Positions 1-6,978 of a DNA stretch of 10,472 nt are shown piece after piece; the first letter of the stretch is position 1; every line of letters starts with the position of its first letter. This stretch comes from an uncultured Myxococcales bacterium (GTDB lineage Bacteria > Myxococcota_A > UBA9042 > DTJE01): NCBI GenBank assembly GCA_937975765.1, contig CALJUR010000104.1, positions 1-10,472 of the forward strand. Reading direction: 5' to 3'. The notes under the pieces were generated by a model that worked only from the letters and a program-made list of their open reading frames with translations, made no database searches and was not told where the DNA came from. Made by a program: the position numbers and the translations under genes.

Positions 1-61
1 ATACAACTCCCGACGACCATGTCTCGATTTCTACGGATCTGGAGGTTCAGCGACAAAGAGC

Positions 62-1522
62 CTAGTGGTCGCGAAGTTCCAAGGCCCTTCTAAAGATCGG
101 ACTGATGAAGACACGTGACTGTTCGGTGATTACGTTTGCATCTGGTTCCGCGGCGGAATGAACAACACGGGTGCCACGAAGGATTCCGCCACGCGTCGTA
201 TACGAAAGGAATCCAATCGAATAGAGCAGCATCAGGAACTCCGCGTCATCGGCCGGTATCCATGGGAGCGATGTTCCAAGTTCGTCGCAAATCTCAAGTA
301 GAAGTAGCCTGAGTTCGTCCTGCTCAAATCCGGCTGGCTTACGCCGAAAACGCTGCAGAACCGAATCAAGTCCAGGGAAGCGATAGGACCACTCTGCAAC
401 GAGGTCCTTAAGCTTCATGAGGCTGTATTCTTTCTCCGAGGTTGCAAGATCTTCAATAGTTACATGTGGGTTTCGATTTCCGATAGCCAAGTACTGCGCC
501 ATCGTCGCAAACAGGATAATGTCGCGTGGACGGAAGAGAGTTCGCTCAATCATGTAGGCATGCGATGGGATGGGATTCTTCTTATATGGAATGTCTTCTG
601 GGAAAACCAATCTCCACAAGGCCTCGGGATTCTCGTCTTGAACGCGATCGCCCCGACGTGTAAGTGAACTAGAAATCCTCAACGCCACCATCTCCAGAAG
701 ACTCTTCTCGTTCCACCTGATCTGCTCGATCTCCATTCGGTAGTGATCAATGTGCTGGAAATCTCGCGTTACCTCATCAAAGATGTCGTCACGGAGAAAC
801 ACAACGGGACAGATTCCGGGACAGGCCGCCTTCAAATCCTTGATGGCAAGAAACAGGCCCTGAAGGAATCCAACGTGAAGTTCAGACCCGTCCCACCTCT
901 CATCTAGGCGATCGAACAGCAGGTAGACCTTCTTCCCCTTCTTCGTCACCCGTTGAACCGCACCCACGATCATTTGCAGGAGACGAGGCTCATCCAGGAA
1001 GTTGCCCTTCGCGTCCGTGACCTCACGGGTCGCCGGCCCAAGGGACTTCAGGTTCTTGATCCAGGAGGTGACATAACCTGCGATGGCAGAAACGGGATCC
1101 GCCGGATCATAACTGAGGTTGTTGAGCGCAAACTCGTGAAGGTCCCGCTCCTCCTTTGTCACTGCCACGGTCGTTTCGTTCGTGAACCGTTCTACGAGTG
1201 CGAGAAGGGTCGTAAACAGCCATCCGAGTTTGAAACTCGAATCCAGGTTTTTCACCTGGGAAACGAACGAACGGAGGTTCTCGTCGATCTTCACGTAGGT
1301 CGCATGTGAAGACTCGATTTTCACAATGTATTCTTGCGAGGTCCGCTCGCTCTCTACGAGGTATCGAACCAGCGCCGTCTTCCCAGTGCCCTTCCTACCG
1401 ATGACGATCGATTTTTGCCCATCGACGATGTGCTGATAGGTGGACGTCTTCAGGAAATAGTCGCTCAAATGCTGATCGAACTCGGCGGTGTCTCGGCCGA
1501 AATGTACATGGCGAAGTTCCAT
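62..1522 (-). CDS. P-loop ATPase, resembles the Sll1717-type family; probable acquired gene
   Basis: This gene encodes a cytoplasmic nucleotide-binding protein of 486 residues with no signal peptide or membrane segment. A Walker A motif GRKGTGKT lies at 42-49 after a short N-terminal lead. The Walker B strand VYLLFDRLDE is at 199-208, a sensor-1-like strand PVVFLRDD at 239-246, and an arginine-bearing RPRD at 331-334, as in sensor regions of STAND/KAP-like ATPases. A helical region of winged-helix character follows at about 400-445. Length and motif order recall the uncharacterised Sll1717-type P-loop ATPases, recalled from memory and not searched. ATG at 1522 is chosen because GGAG at 1528-1531 sits 5 nt upstream. 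A GTG two codons earlier (1526-1528) would overlap that site. Base composition is far lower in G+C than all neighbours and codons often end in A or T, which suggests transfer. It lies downstream of, and co-directional with, an integron integrase. The biological role is unknown; regulation of a defence or DNA-linked process is only a guess. No terminator is visible in 1-61. Confidence 0.82.
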   Translation of the reverse strand: MELRHVHFGRDTAEFDQHLSDYFLKTSTYQHIVDGQKSIVIGRKGTGKTALVRYLVESERTSQEYIVKIESSHATYVKIDENLRSFVSQVKNLDSSFKLGWLFTTLLALVERFTNETTVAVTKEERDLHEFALNNLSYDPADPVSAIAGYVTSWIKNLKSLGPATREVTDAKGNFLDEPRLLQMIVGAVQRVTKKGKKVYLLFDRLDERWDGSELHVGFLQGLFLAIKDLKAACPGICPVVFLRDDIFDEVTRDFQHIDHYRMEIEQIRWNEKSLLEMVALRISSSLTRRGDRVQDENPEALWRLVFPEDIPYKKNPIPSHAYMIERTLFRPRDIILFATMAQYLAIGNRNPHVTIEDLATSEKEYSLMKLKDLVAEWSYRFPGLDSVLQRFRRKPAGFEQDELRLLLLEICDELGTSLPWIPADDAEFLMLLYSIGFLSYTTRGGILRGTRVVHSAAEPDANVITEQSRVFISPIFRRALELRDH

Positions 1523-1829
1523 GAGCACTCCATGGCATGCACGGGTTGCCGAAGGCTAGCACAATCGAGGAGTCAAGTCGCCCCACCAAGTGAGCGCCGG
1601 AATCCCGGACACTGGAGCCTGTCTGGTCGGGCCAACTACCTCTAGACAGTTCCCTTCAAGTGCCTACGGGAGACGGCAATCTGGCGATGGTTGGGCCCGC
1701 TGATGCACCGCTGGCAGCCGGGAAGTTGCCGTTTTCGCTGGTAGTGGCTTGGAGGTAGGCGGTTCCTGGTTTCTGCGGGTTTTCGTGCAGGGAGGACGGT
1801 ACGGCTCTCGGTCGGTCCCCGAGGCGTCT
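1523..1829. other. Intergenic gap between intI and the ATPase gene
   Basis: These 307 bases hold no convincing reading frame; the frames that cross it are shadows. G+C falls from the intI side towards the ATPase side. The gap contains the attC-like pair of boxes listed separately (1630-1696) and, next to the ATPase start, its Shine-Dalgarno GGAG (1528-1531, minus strand). No hairpin with a T-run follows the intI stop, so readthrough from intI into the ATPase gene cannot be excluded. On the minus strand TTGACT occurs about 50 nt upstream of the ATPase start, but no acceptable -10 box stands at the proper distance, so no promoter is called. Confidence 0.6.
1630..1696 (-). other. Candidate attC/attI-like recombination site
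   Basis: On the minus strand a perfect match to the integron R'' box RYYYAAC (GCCCAAC, 1696-1690) and a one-mismatch match to the R' box GTTRRRY (GTTGGCC, 1636-1630) bracket 67 bp. That is within the usual attC size range. The two boxes pair at 6 of 7 positions. Just inside them pairing is only partial, the best part being AGA opposite TCT. Integron integrases cut the GTT box after its G. A junction there would place the low-G+C ATPase gene immediately on the cassette side, about 110 nt before its start codon. The internal L boxes are not clear and such box pairs arise by chance, so this is a candidate only. Confidence 0.25.
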
Positions 1830-2876
1830 TCATAGCAGGTCGGCCGGGCTGCCGACTCCCGAGGGGCCGCGATTCAACACGTGGGTGTAGATCTGGGTGG
1901 TCCGGACGCTGCGATGACCCAGCAGTTCCTGGACCGTCCGGATGTCGTGGCCGGATTCCAGCAGGTGGGTGGCGAAGGAGTGCCGGAAGGTGTGGCACGA
2001 GGCCCGCTTGCCCAGGCCGGCCTGCGCCACGGCCGAGGCGACCGCGCGCTGGATCAGCGTCGGGTCCTGGTGGTGCCGCCCCTGCCGGCCCGTACCCGGG
2101 TCCACCCAGCGCCGGTCCTGCGGGAACACCCACTGCCAGCGCCAGTCGGTCGGCGCCGACGGGTACTTGCGCGCGATCGCGTCCGGCAGGGCGACGCGGC
2201 CGAAGCCGTCGGCAAGATCGCCCTGGTGAATCACGCGTACGTTCTCCAGGTGCCGGGCCAGGGGTTCCTTCAGGCTCTGGGGCAGCATCGTCATGCGGTC
2301 GTGACGGCCCTTGCCGTCCCGGACGAACAACTGGTTGCGGTCGAAGTCCAGGTCCTGCACGCGCAGTTCGAGGCATTCGTTCAGGCGCAGGCCGCTGCCG
2401 TACAGCAGGCTGGCCATCAATCGATGGACGCCCGACGTGCAGGCCAGCACCCGGCGGACCTCGTCCCGCGTCATCACGACCGGCAGCCGGTAGGGCTTGC
2501 GCGCGCGGATGACGTCCCCGAAGTCCCCGACGTCGATGCCCAGCACCTTCCGGTACAGGAACAGCACCGCGCTCAAGGCTTGGTTCTGGGTCGATGCCGC
2601 CACGTGGCCCCGGACGGCCAGGTCGGACAGGAACACGTTGATCTCCGGGGCACCCATCTCGGCCGGGTGCCGCATGCCGTGGAACTGCAGGAACCGGCGT
2701 ACCCAGAAGGCATAGGTCTCCTCGGTTCGCGGCGCGTAGTGGCGGGTGCGCAGTTCGCGCCGCAGGCGGTCCATCAGGCGAGGCGCCCCGGACGGGGTCG
2801 CGTCCTGCGGGCGCGAGATGGCGGTCGGCGAGGACTGCGGGATCGGGTGAAGGCGGGCGTCGCGATCGGGTTTCAT
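1830..2876 (-). CDS. intI: Integron integrase (tyrosine recombinase IntI)
   Basis: This 348-residue site-specific recombinase would join attI and attC sites to capture or shuffle gene cassettes. A 34-residue tail precedes the N-terminal core-binding domain (about 35-130, with motifs RTEETYAFWVRRFLQFHG and HPAEM). The catalytic domain follows, with R164 (GSGLRLNE), K189 (DGKG), H295 and R298 (HTFRH), H321 (LLGH) and the nucleophile Y330 (TQIYTHV). The IntI-specific insertion is present at about 229-253 (ALPDAIARKYP, then WRWQWVFPQ) and separates this protein from XerC/XerD. Length is close to that of IntI1 (337 residues). ATG at 2876 is chosen because GGAGG at 2882-2886 lies 5 nt upstream. An open frame reaches 3017, but the extra 47 residues show no family feature. 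The gene is as GC-rich as the host-like genes. Its start side shows no clear attI, cassette or LexA-type palindrome, so the usual divergent layout is not evident. The ATPase gene lies downstream on the same strand. Confidence 0.93.
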   Translation of the reverse strand: MKPDRDARLHPIPQSSPTAISRPQDATPSGAPRLMDRLRRELRTRHYAPRTEETYAFWVRRFLQFHGMRHPAEMGAPEINVFLSDLAVRGHVAASTQNQALSAVLFLYRKVLGIDVGDFGDVIRARKPYRLPVVMTRDEVRRVLACTSGVHRLMASLLYGSGLRLNECLELRVQDLDFDRNQLFVRDGKGRHDRMTMLPQSLKEPLARHLENVRVIHQGDLADGFGRVALPDAIARKYPSAPTDWRWQWVFPQDRRWVDPGTGRQGRHHQDPTLIQRAVASAVAQAGLGKRASCHTFRHSFATHLLESGHDIRTVQELLGHRSVRTTQIYTHVLNRGPSGVGSPADLL

Positions 2877-3034
2877 CAGGGCCTCCGGACAGGGGCCGGG
2901 CCGATTCCCGGCGAAGGGATATCGTTCCATCCATGCCCGGCGTTTCGGCGGTTCCGCGATTCCTGCGCGCCGCATGGGACCCGGCCCGTCGGAGCGGGTT
3001 TTCCGCATCCACTCCACCGGCCGACCTCTGGCGG

Positions 3035-3062
3035 TTGACCTGACGACAGGGTTTCGTAGGAT
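3035..3062 (+). promoter_or_regulatory. Candidate sigma70-type promoter for the M6 protease gene
   Basis: TTGACC (3035-3040, 5 of 6 to the -35 consensus) and TAGGAT (3057-3062, 4 of 6 to the -10 consensus) are separated by 16 bp. They lie in the 225-bp divergent gap between intI and the protease gene. Transcription would start near 3069, giving a leader of about 33 nt that contains the GGAGG ribosome site at 3091-3095. This is sequence resemblance only. Confidence 0.45.
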
Positions 3063-3101
3063 CTGCAGGCCGCCGGAGATCGCCGGACAAGGAGGTTTCC
3101 C

Positions 3102-5342
3102 GTGTTGTCACCGAAGGGTTTCCGCCGGATCGCGGCGCGCCTGGCCGCGCCCCTGCTGCTGGCGCTGCTGGCGTCGCCTGCCCCCGCCGCGGCCGCCCCG
3201 GCGCGGGCCGTGCCCCTGGACGTGCGCGACGCGCGCGGGAGCGTGCCGGGCCTGTTCGCGACCGGCGACGAGTTCCACCGGCGGGTGCACGACGCGAACG
3301 GGTTCACGGTGGTGCAGGACCCGGCGACCGGGAGGGTGGTCTACGCGAACGTCGCCAGCGGCCGGTTGGTGCCCACGCGGCACGTCGTCGGACAGGTGGA
3401 CCCGCGGCAGGTCGGCCTGGTCCCGGGCCTGGACGACGACCCCCTCGTGGTGCGCGGCGAAATCGCCTCGAAGCGCGCCTCGCTGCCCGGCCCGCTGCGC
3501 AGCGCCCCGAAGCGCGGCGTGCTGAACAACCTGGTGCTGTTCGTGCGCTTCGCCGACGAGGAGGAACTGGTCACCCCCGTGGCGAAGTACCTGGAGATGC
3601 TGAACTCGCTGGAGGACGGCGTCGCGTCGCTGCGCGGATACTACCGCGAAGTCTCGTACGGCCGACTGGACATCGTGTCGCACCTGCTGCCGGCCCAGGA
3701 GGGCCCGACGGTCGTGTCCTACCAGGACATGTACCCGCGGTCGTACTACCAGCCGTGGATGTTCAAGGCCAACCCGAACGGGTACCGGGACCAGGGCTCC
3801 CAGATGATGCGCGAACAGCAGATGGTGCGGCGCGCGCTGGAGGCGACCATCCAGGATCTGCCGGCGGGCACGAACCTGGACGGCGACGAGGACGGGTTCG
3901 TGGACAACCTGACCGTCATCGTGTCCGGCAAGCCCGACGGCTGGAGCGACCTGCTGTGGCCGCACATGTCGCTGCAGATCGCCGACCTGATCTACCTGGA
4001 CGAACTGATCGTGCTGACCTACAACTTCCAGTTGAACGACTACGTGCTGGACAAGGCCGGCGTGGGCGTCCTTGCGCACGAGATGTTCCACACCCTGGGC
4101 GCGCCGGACCTGTACCACTACTCCGACGACAACCGGACCCCCGCAGGGCCGTGGGACCTGATGGAGTGGGACCGCAACATCCCCCAGCACATGACGCTGC
4201 ACCTGAAGGTGCGATACGGGCGCTGGGCGGACCGGCCTCCGCTGATCACGGACAGCGGCACCTACACGGTGAACCCGCTGACCTCGCCGACGGGCCAGGG
4301 CTGGCTGCTGCCGGTTCCTGGGCAGCCGCAGCAGACCATCCTGGTGGAGTACCGCAGGAAGGCAGGGACCTACGAGTCGTCGCTGCCCGAGTCCGGCCTG
4401 CTGTTCTGGCGCGTGGACGAGCGCTGGTGGGGAAACGACGACGGCCCGCCGGACGAACTGTACGTGTTCCGCAAGGGGGGGACGAAGGACGCCGACGGGG
4501 ACGTGCGGCAGGCGCAGTTCTCGGCCGACGTGGAGCGCACCCGGTTCTCGCCTGCGACGGACCCGGCGCCTTTCGACCAGGCAGGCAACCCGATCGGCCT
4601 GCACGTGACGGACATCTCGGCGACGGGAGGCGACACGATGTCGTTCACCGTCTGCATGGCGTACAGCACCTGCTTCCTGAAGCAGTGCGGCGACGACGGG
4701 TGCGGCGGCACGTGCGGCACCTGCGACGACGGGCAACTGTGCGAGGACCGACTGTGCGTGACGCAGCAGAAGTGCGGCACGCTGCACGCGTGCCTGGAAG
4801 GCTGCGGGGAGGACGAGGCGTGCGCCCAGGCGTGCCGCATCGTGCCGGCGGCCTGCCCGGCGCCCGCCACCTGCCGGTCGGAAGGGGCGTGCGACGAGGC
4901 GACGGGCGAGTGCTCGTACCCGCTGGCGGAGGCTGGCACGCCCTGCGACGACAGGGACAAGTGCACGATCGACGACGCCTGCCGGGCGGACGGCACCTGC
5001 GGCGGGAACCCGAACCCGGCGTGCGCGGCCCCCGAAGTCCCGCCCGAGGCGGCCGCGGAACCGGCGCCCGAGCCTATGCCGGAGGCCGCCTCGGCGGACG
5101 AGGCTGCCGACCCGGCCGGCCCCGACGACCCCGTCGCCGAGGAAACCGCCGACTGCGACGCCTCCATCGATCCCGAGGCCACGCCCACGGACGCCCTGCC
5201 CGAGGCCGCGACCGACCTGCCCCCCGTGACGCCGAACCGCGCGTCCGGCGGATGCACGGCCGGCGCCGGAGCCGCCCCGGCGATCCTGATTCCCGCCCTG
5301 CTGGCCGCGTTCGCGCTGGCCGCCCGCCGCCGCCGCCCCTGA
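3102..5342 (+). CDS. Secreted M6-type (immune inhibitor A-like) metalloprotease with MYXO-CTERM-like tail
   Basis: This gene encodes a 746-residue exported zinc protease. Residues 1-32 form a signal peptide with basic start, Leu/Ala core and Ala-rich cleavage region. Residues about 38-110 resemble the M6 propeptide (GDEFHRRVHDANGFTVV). The catalytic domain begins near 139 (GVLNNLVLFVRFAD). It carries HEMFHTLGAPD at 326-336, giving probable zinc ligands H326, H330 and D336 with E327 as general base. WDLMEWD (351-357) supplies a Met-turn-like methionine. A beta-rich region continues to about 517. It is followed by a Cys-rich segment (about 518-641; CGDDGCGGTCGTC, then CDDRDKCTIDDAC), an acidic Pro/Ala/Glu stalk (about 642-712), and Cys718 followed by a hydrophobic helix and RRRR at the end. 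This tail resembles the MYXO-CTERM surface-anchoring signal. GTG at 3102 is used because GGAGG (3091-3095) lies 6 nt before it. It is probably monocistronic, with its own promoter and a structured gap behind it. The substrate is unknown. Confidence 0.9.
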   Translation: MLSPKGFRRIAARLAAPLLLALLASPAPAAAAPARAVPLDVRDARGSVPGLFATGDEFHRRVHDANGFTVVQDPATGRVVYANVASGRLVPTRHVVGQVDPRQVGLVPGLDDDPLVVRGEIASKRASLPGPLRSAPKRGVLNNLVLFVRFADEEELVTPVAKYLEMLNSLEDGVASLRGYYREVSYGRLDIVSHLLPAQEGPTVVSYQDMYPRSYYQPWMFKANPNGYRDQGSQMMREQQMVRRALEATIQDLPAGTNLDGDEDGFVDNLTVIVSGKPDGWSDLLWPHMSLQIADLIYLDELIVLTYNFQLNDYVLDKAGVGVLAHEMFHTLGAPDLYHYSDDNRTPAGPWDLMEWDRNIPQHMTLHLKVRYGRWADRPPLITDSGTYTVNPLTSPTGQGWLLPVPGQPQQTILVEYRRKAGTYESSLPESGLLFWRVDERWWGNDDGPPDELYVFRKGGTKDADGDVRQAQFSADVERTRFSPATDPAPFDQAGNPIGLHVTDISATGGDTMSFTVCMAYSTCFLKQCGDDGCGGTCGTCDDGQLCEDRLCVTQQKCGTLHACLEGCGEDEACAQACRIVPAACPAPATCRSEGACDEATGECSYPLAEAGTPCDDRDKCTIDDACRADGTCGGNPNPACAAPEVPPEAAAEPAPEPMPEAASADEAADPAGPDDPVAEETADCDASIDPEATPTDALPEAATDLPPVTPNRASGGCTAGAGAAPAILIPALLAAFALAARRRRP

Positions 5343-5356
5343 TCCAGCATCCGGAC

Positions 5357-5383
5357 GGCGGGGGGCGGGGCCCCTGCCCTACA
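5357..5383 (-). repeat. REP-like palindromic element, copy 1
   Basis: This 27-bp element matches copy 2 (5588-5614) at 24 positions. A stem of 5361-5366 with 5370-5375 closes a GGG loop. A bulged G at 5360 separates it from an outer 3-bp stem (5357-5359 with 5376-5378). The foot on the plus strand is CTAC (5379-5382), that is, GTAG at the 5' side of the hairpin on the minus strand. This is the head tetranucleotide typical of REP elements. One stem pair is G-T (5361/5375). Confidence 0.6.
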
Positions 5384-5401
5384 CGACCACGCAGGAACGC
5401 G

Positions 5402-5556
5402 GGCCGGGTCCGGGGGTGTTCCGGAGGGAGCCGTCGGAGGCGCGGCCACCTTGCAGGGGAAATCCACATCCCGGCCGCGCCGGAGAAAGCAGGAGGCCGG
5501 TGGGGGCAGCGCCCCTGCGGGCCTCCGTTCCCGGAGGGGCACCCCCGGACCCGGCC
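5402..5556. repeat. Perfect 17-bp inverted repeat enclosing smaller hairpins
   Basis: Bases 5402-5418 are the exact reverse complement of 5540-5556. The enclosed 121 bp contain a second perfect inverted pair of 9 bp (5439-5447 with 5473-5481) and the hairpin at 5492-5526. The whole set sits between the two REP-like direct repeats. The arrangement could be a folded RNA, a transcription-end structure or a small non-autonomous element. Confidence 0.6.
5492..5526. repeat. Stable GC hairpin
   Basis: GGAGGCC (5492-5498) pairs with GGCCTCC (5520-5526). An inner stem GGGGC (5503-5507) pairs with GCCCC (5511-5515) across an AGC loop, with small internal loops of 4 nt on each side. There is no following T-run. 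It may slow or end transcription from the protease gene, but this is unproven. Confidence 0.5.
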
Positions 5557-5587
5557 TTCCCGGAAACGATCGCAACCGCCACCAGGA

Positions 5588-5614
5588 GGCGGGGGACGGG
5601 GTCCCCGCCCTACA
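5588..5614 (-). repeat. REP-like palindromic element, copy 2
   Basis: This is the second copy of the 27-bp element, in the same orientation as copy 1 and 231 bp away. The inner stem is 5592-5597 with 5601-5606 around a GGG loop, with a bulged G at 5591, an outer stem of 5588-5590 with 5607-5609, and CTAC at 5610-5613. The three bases that differ from copy 1 are 5596, 5602 and 5606. The first two pair with each other (A-T in place of G-C) and the third turns a G-T pair into G-C, so the fold is kept. Confidence 0.6.
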
Positions 5615-5663
5615 ATTTCCCCGCGCGCCGGTGTAAATATCACCTGTCAGCAGGGAGGTCCCC

Positions 5664-6950
5664 ATGAAGGATACCGTGGCGTTGATCCTGGGCGGCGGTC
5701 AGGGCAAGCGCCTGTACCCGCTGACCCTCGAGCGCGCGAAGCCCGCCGTCAGCGTGGCCGGCAAGTACCGGCTGATCGACATCACGCTGTCGAACTGCAT
5801 CAACAGCGACATCCGGCGCGTGTTCGTGATCACGCAGTTCCTGTCGGCCAGTCTGCACCGCCACATCAACGGAACCTACCACTTCGACACCTTCTCGGAC
5901 GGCTTCGTCGAGATCCTGGCCGCCGAGCAGACCCCCCACCGGGACTCGTGGTACCAGGGCACCGCGGACGCCGTGCGCGAGTCGCTGCGCCACGTGCTGC
6001 GGTACCGTTCCGACGCGATCGTCATCCTGTCCGGCGACCACCTGTACCGCATGGACTACCGCGAGATGGTCCGCCGCCACCTGCACCGCAACGCGGACAT
6101 CACGCTGGCCGTGCAGCCGGTGCCGGGTATCGAGGCGCCGCGCATGGGACTGCTGCGTGCGGACTCGCGCGGGTCGGTGCTGGAGTTCGTCGAGAAGCCG
6201 CAGGACCCGGACGTCATCGAGCACTTCCGCGCACCGAACGACCTGCTGCGAGCGTGCGGCATGGCCGGCAGCGATCCGCACTACCTGGCCTCGATGGGCA
6301 TCTACGTCTTCCGGCCGCAGGTTCTGGCCGACACGCTGGCGGACCCGTCACGGCTGGACTTCGGGCGCGAGGTGATCCCGGCCGCCATCGGCACCTACAG
6401 CGTGCAGGCCTTCCCGTTCGCGGGCCACTGGGAGGACATCGGGACCATCCGGTCCTTCTTCGACGCCCACATGAAACTGGTGCTGCCGGACCCGCCGTTC
6501 CCGCTGTACGAGCCGGGCTGGCCCATCTACACGCACGCCCGGAACCTGCCGCCGGCGCGCGTGATGGAGTCCGACATCCGCAACAGCCTGCTGGCCGAGG
6601 GCGCGAACGTGCTGGGCGCGACCATCGAGGACTCGGTGATCGGCGTCCGGTCGGTGGTCCGGAAGGGGTCGCGGCTGAAGCAGGTCGTGATGGCCGGCGC
6701 GGACTACTACGAGGGCGAGGAGCCGATGCGCCACCTGGAGGCCCCGGCCCCGGGCGCGCCCGAGATGGGCATCGGCGAGAACTGCGTGCTGGAGCGCGCG
6801 ATCGTGGACAAGAACTGCCGCATCGGCGACGGCGTCGTCATCACGGCCAAGCCGGACGATACCGAGTTCGAGGGCCCCAACTACTGGGTGAAGGACGGCA
6901 TCACGGTGATCCCGAAGGGCGCCGTGATTCCCTCCGGAACGCGCATCTAG
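5664..6950 (+). CDS. glgC: Glucose-1-phosphate adenylyltransferase (ADP-glucose pyrophosphorylase)
   Basis: The enzyme makes ADP-glucose from ATP and glucose-1-phosphate, the committed step of bacterial glycogen synthesis, in the cytoplasm. The 428-residue protein opens directly with the nucleotide-binding loop ILGGGQGKRLYPLT (8-21). It then shows AKPAVSVAGKYRLID (25-39), CINSDIRRVFVITQF (45-59), WYQGTADAVR (96-105), GDHLYRMDY (124-132, with D125 at the catalytic aspartate position), FVEKP (175-179, with K178 at the glucose-1-phosphate lysine), SMGIYVF (210-216) and GHWEDIGTI (254-262). The C-terminal left-handed beta-helix region (about 300-428) contains GADYYE and GIGENCVLERAIVDKNCRIG. These are features of plant and cyanobacterial enzymes rather than of E. 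coli GlgC. The ATG has GGAGG (5654-5658) 5 nt upstream. The deacetylase gene begins 28 bp after the stop, so the two are probably cotranscribed. No other glycogen gene is in view. Confidence 0.95.
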   Translation: MKDTVALILGGGQGKRLYPLTLERAKPAVSVAGKYRLIDITLSNCINSDIRRVFVITQFLSASLHRHINGTYHFDTFSDGFVEILAAEQTPHRDSWYQGTADAVRESLRHVLRYRSDAIVILSGDHLYRMDYREMVRRHLHRNADITLAVQPVPGIEAPRMGLLRADSRGSVLEFVEKPQDPDVIEHFRAPNDLLRACGMAGSDPHYLASMGIYVFRPQVLADTLADPSRLDFGREVIPAAIGTYSVQAFPFAGHWEDIGTIRSFFDAHMKLVLPDPPFPLYEPGWPIYTHARNLPPARVMESDIRNSLLAEGANVLGATIEDSVIGVRSVVRKGSRLKQVVMAGADYYEGEEPMRHLEAPAPGAPEMGIGENCVLERAIVDKNCRIGDGVVITAKPDDTEFEGPNYWVKDGITVIPKGAVIPSGTRI

Positions 6951-6978
6951 GTCTGCCGGCGACCTGACAGGAGACACC

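Larger units (their letters stand above)
5343..5663. other. Structured intergenic region with nested repeats
   Basis: These 321 bases between the protease gene and glgC contain no credible gene. They hold two 27-bp REP-like direct repeats (5357-5383, 5588-5614), a perfect 17-bp inverted repeat (5402-5418 with 5540-5556), a 9-bp inverted pair (5439-5447 with 5473-5481) and a stable hairpin (5492-5526). The right end is AT-richer (5611-5640, with TACAAT and TAAATA). It may contain the glgC promoter, but no -35 box at proper spacing is convincing. The glgC ribosome site GGAGG is at 5654-5658. No T-run follows any hairpin, so a classical intrinsic terminator for the protease gene is not shown. 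Confidence 0.7.

Noticed and set aside
1..51. Second attC-like box pair (ATACAAC at 1-7 and GTTCAGC at 45-51) after the ATPase stop
   Set aside because: Each box has a mismatch, the boxes hardly pair with each other and the span is shorter than usual for attC. The site may also be cut by the window edge, so it is not called.
2877..3017. N-terminal extension of IntI by 47 residues to the upstream ATG at 3017
   Set aside because: The extension matches no IntI feature, while the ATG at 2876 has GGAGG at ideal spacing and gives a length close to known integron integrases.
2877..3101. attI site or cassette junction on the start side of intI
   Set aside because: No GTTRRRY box was found there (GTTGACC at 3034-3040 fails), and the next gene has host-like composition and no attC behind it.
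1642..3111. 489-codon open frame on the minus strand over intI
   Set aside because: It overlaps intI in another frame, shows no family motif and has Arg/Pro/Gly-rich composition. The intI frame carries all catalytic residues.
5611..5640. glgC promoter built on TACAAT or TAAATA
   Set aside because: Both are -10-like, but neither has a -35-like hexamer at 15-19 bp. TACAAT also overlaps the foot of REP-like copy 2.
3755..6967. 1070-codon open frame on the plus strand across the protease gene, spacer and glgC
   Set aside because: Its translation is Arg/Gly/Pro/Ala low-complexity typical of an alternative frame in GC-rich DNA. It overlaps two clearly recognised genes and the spacer repeats.
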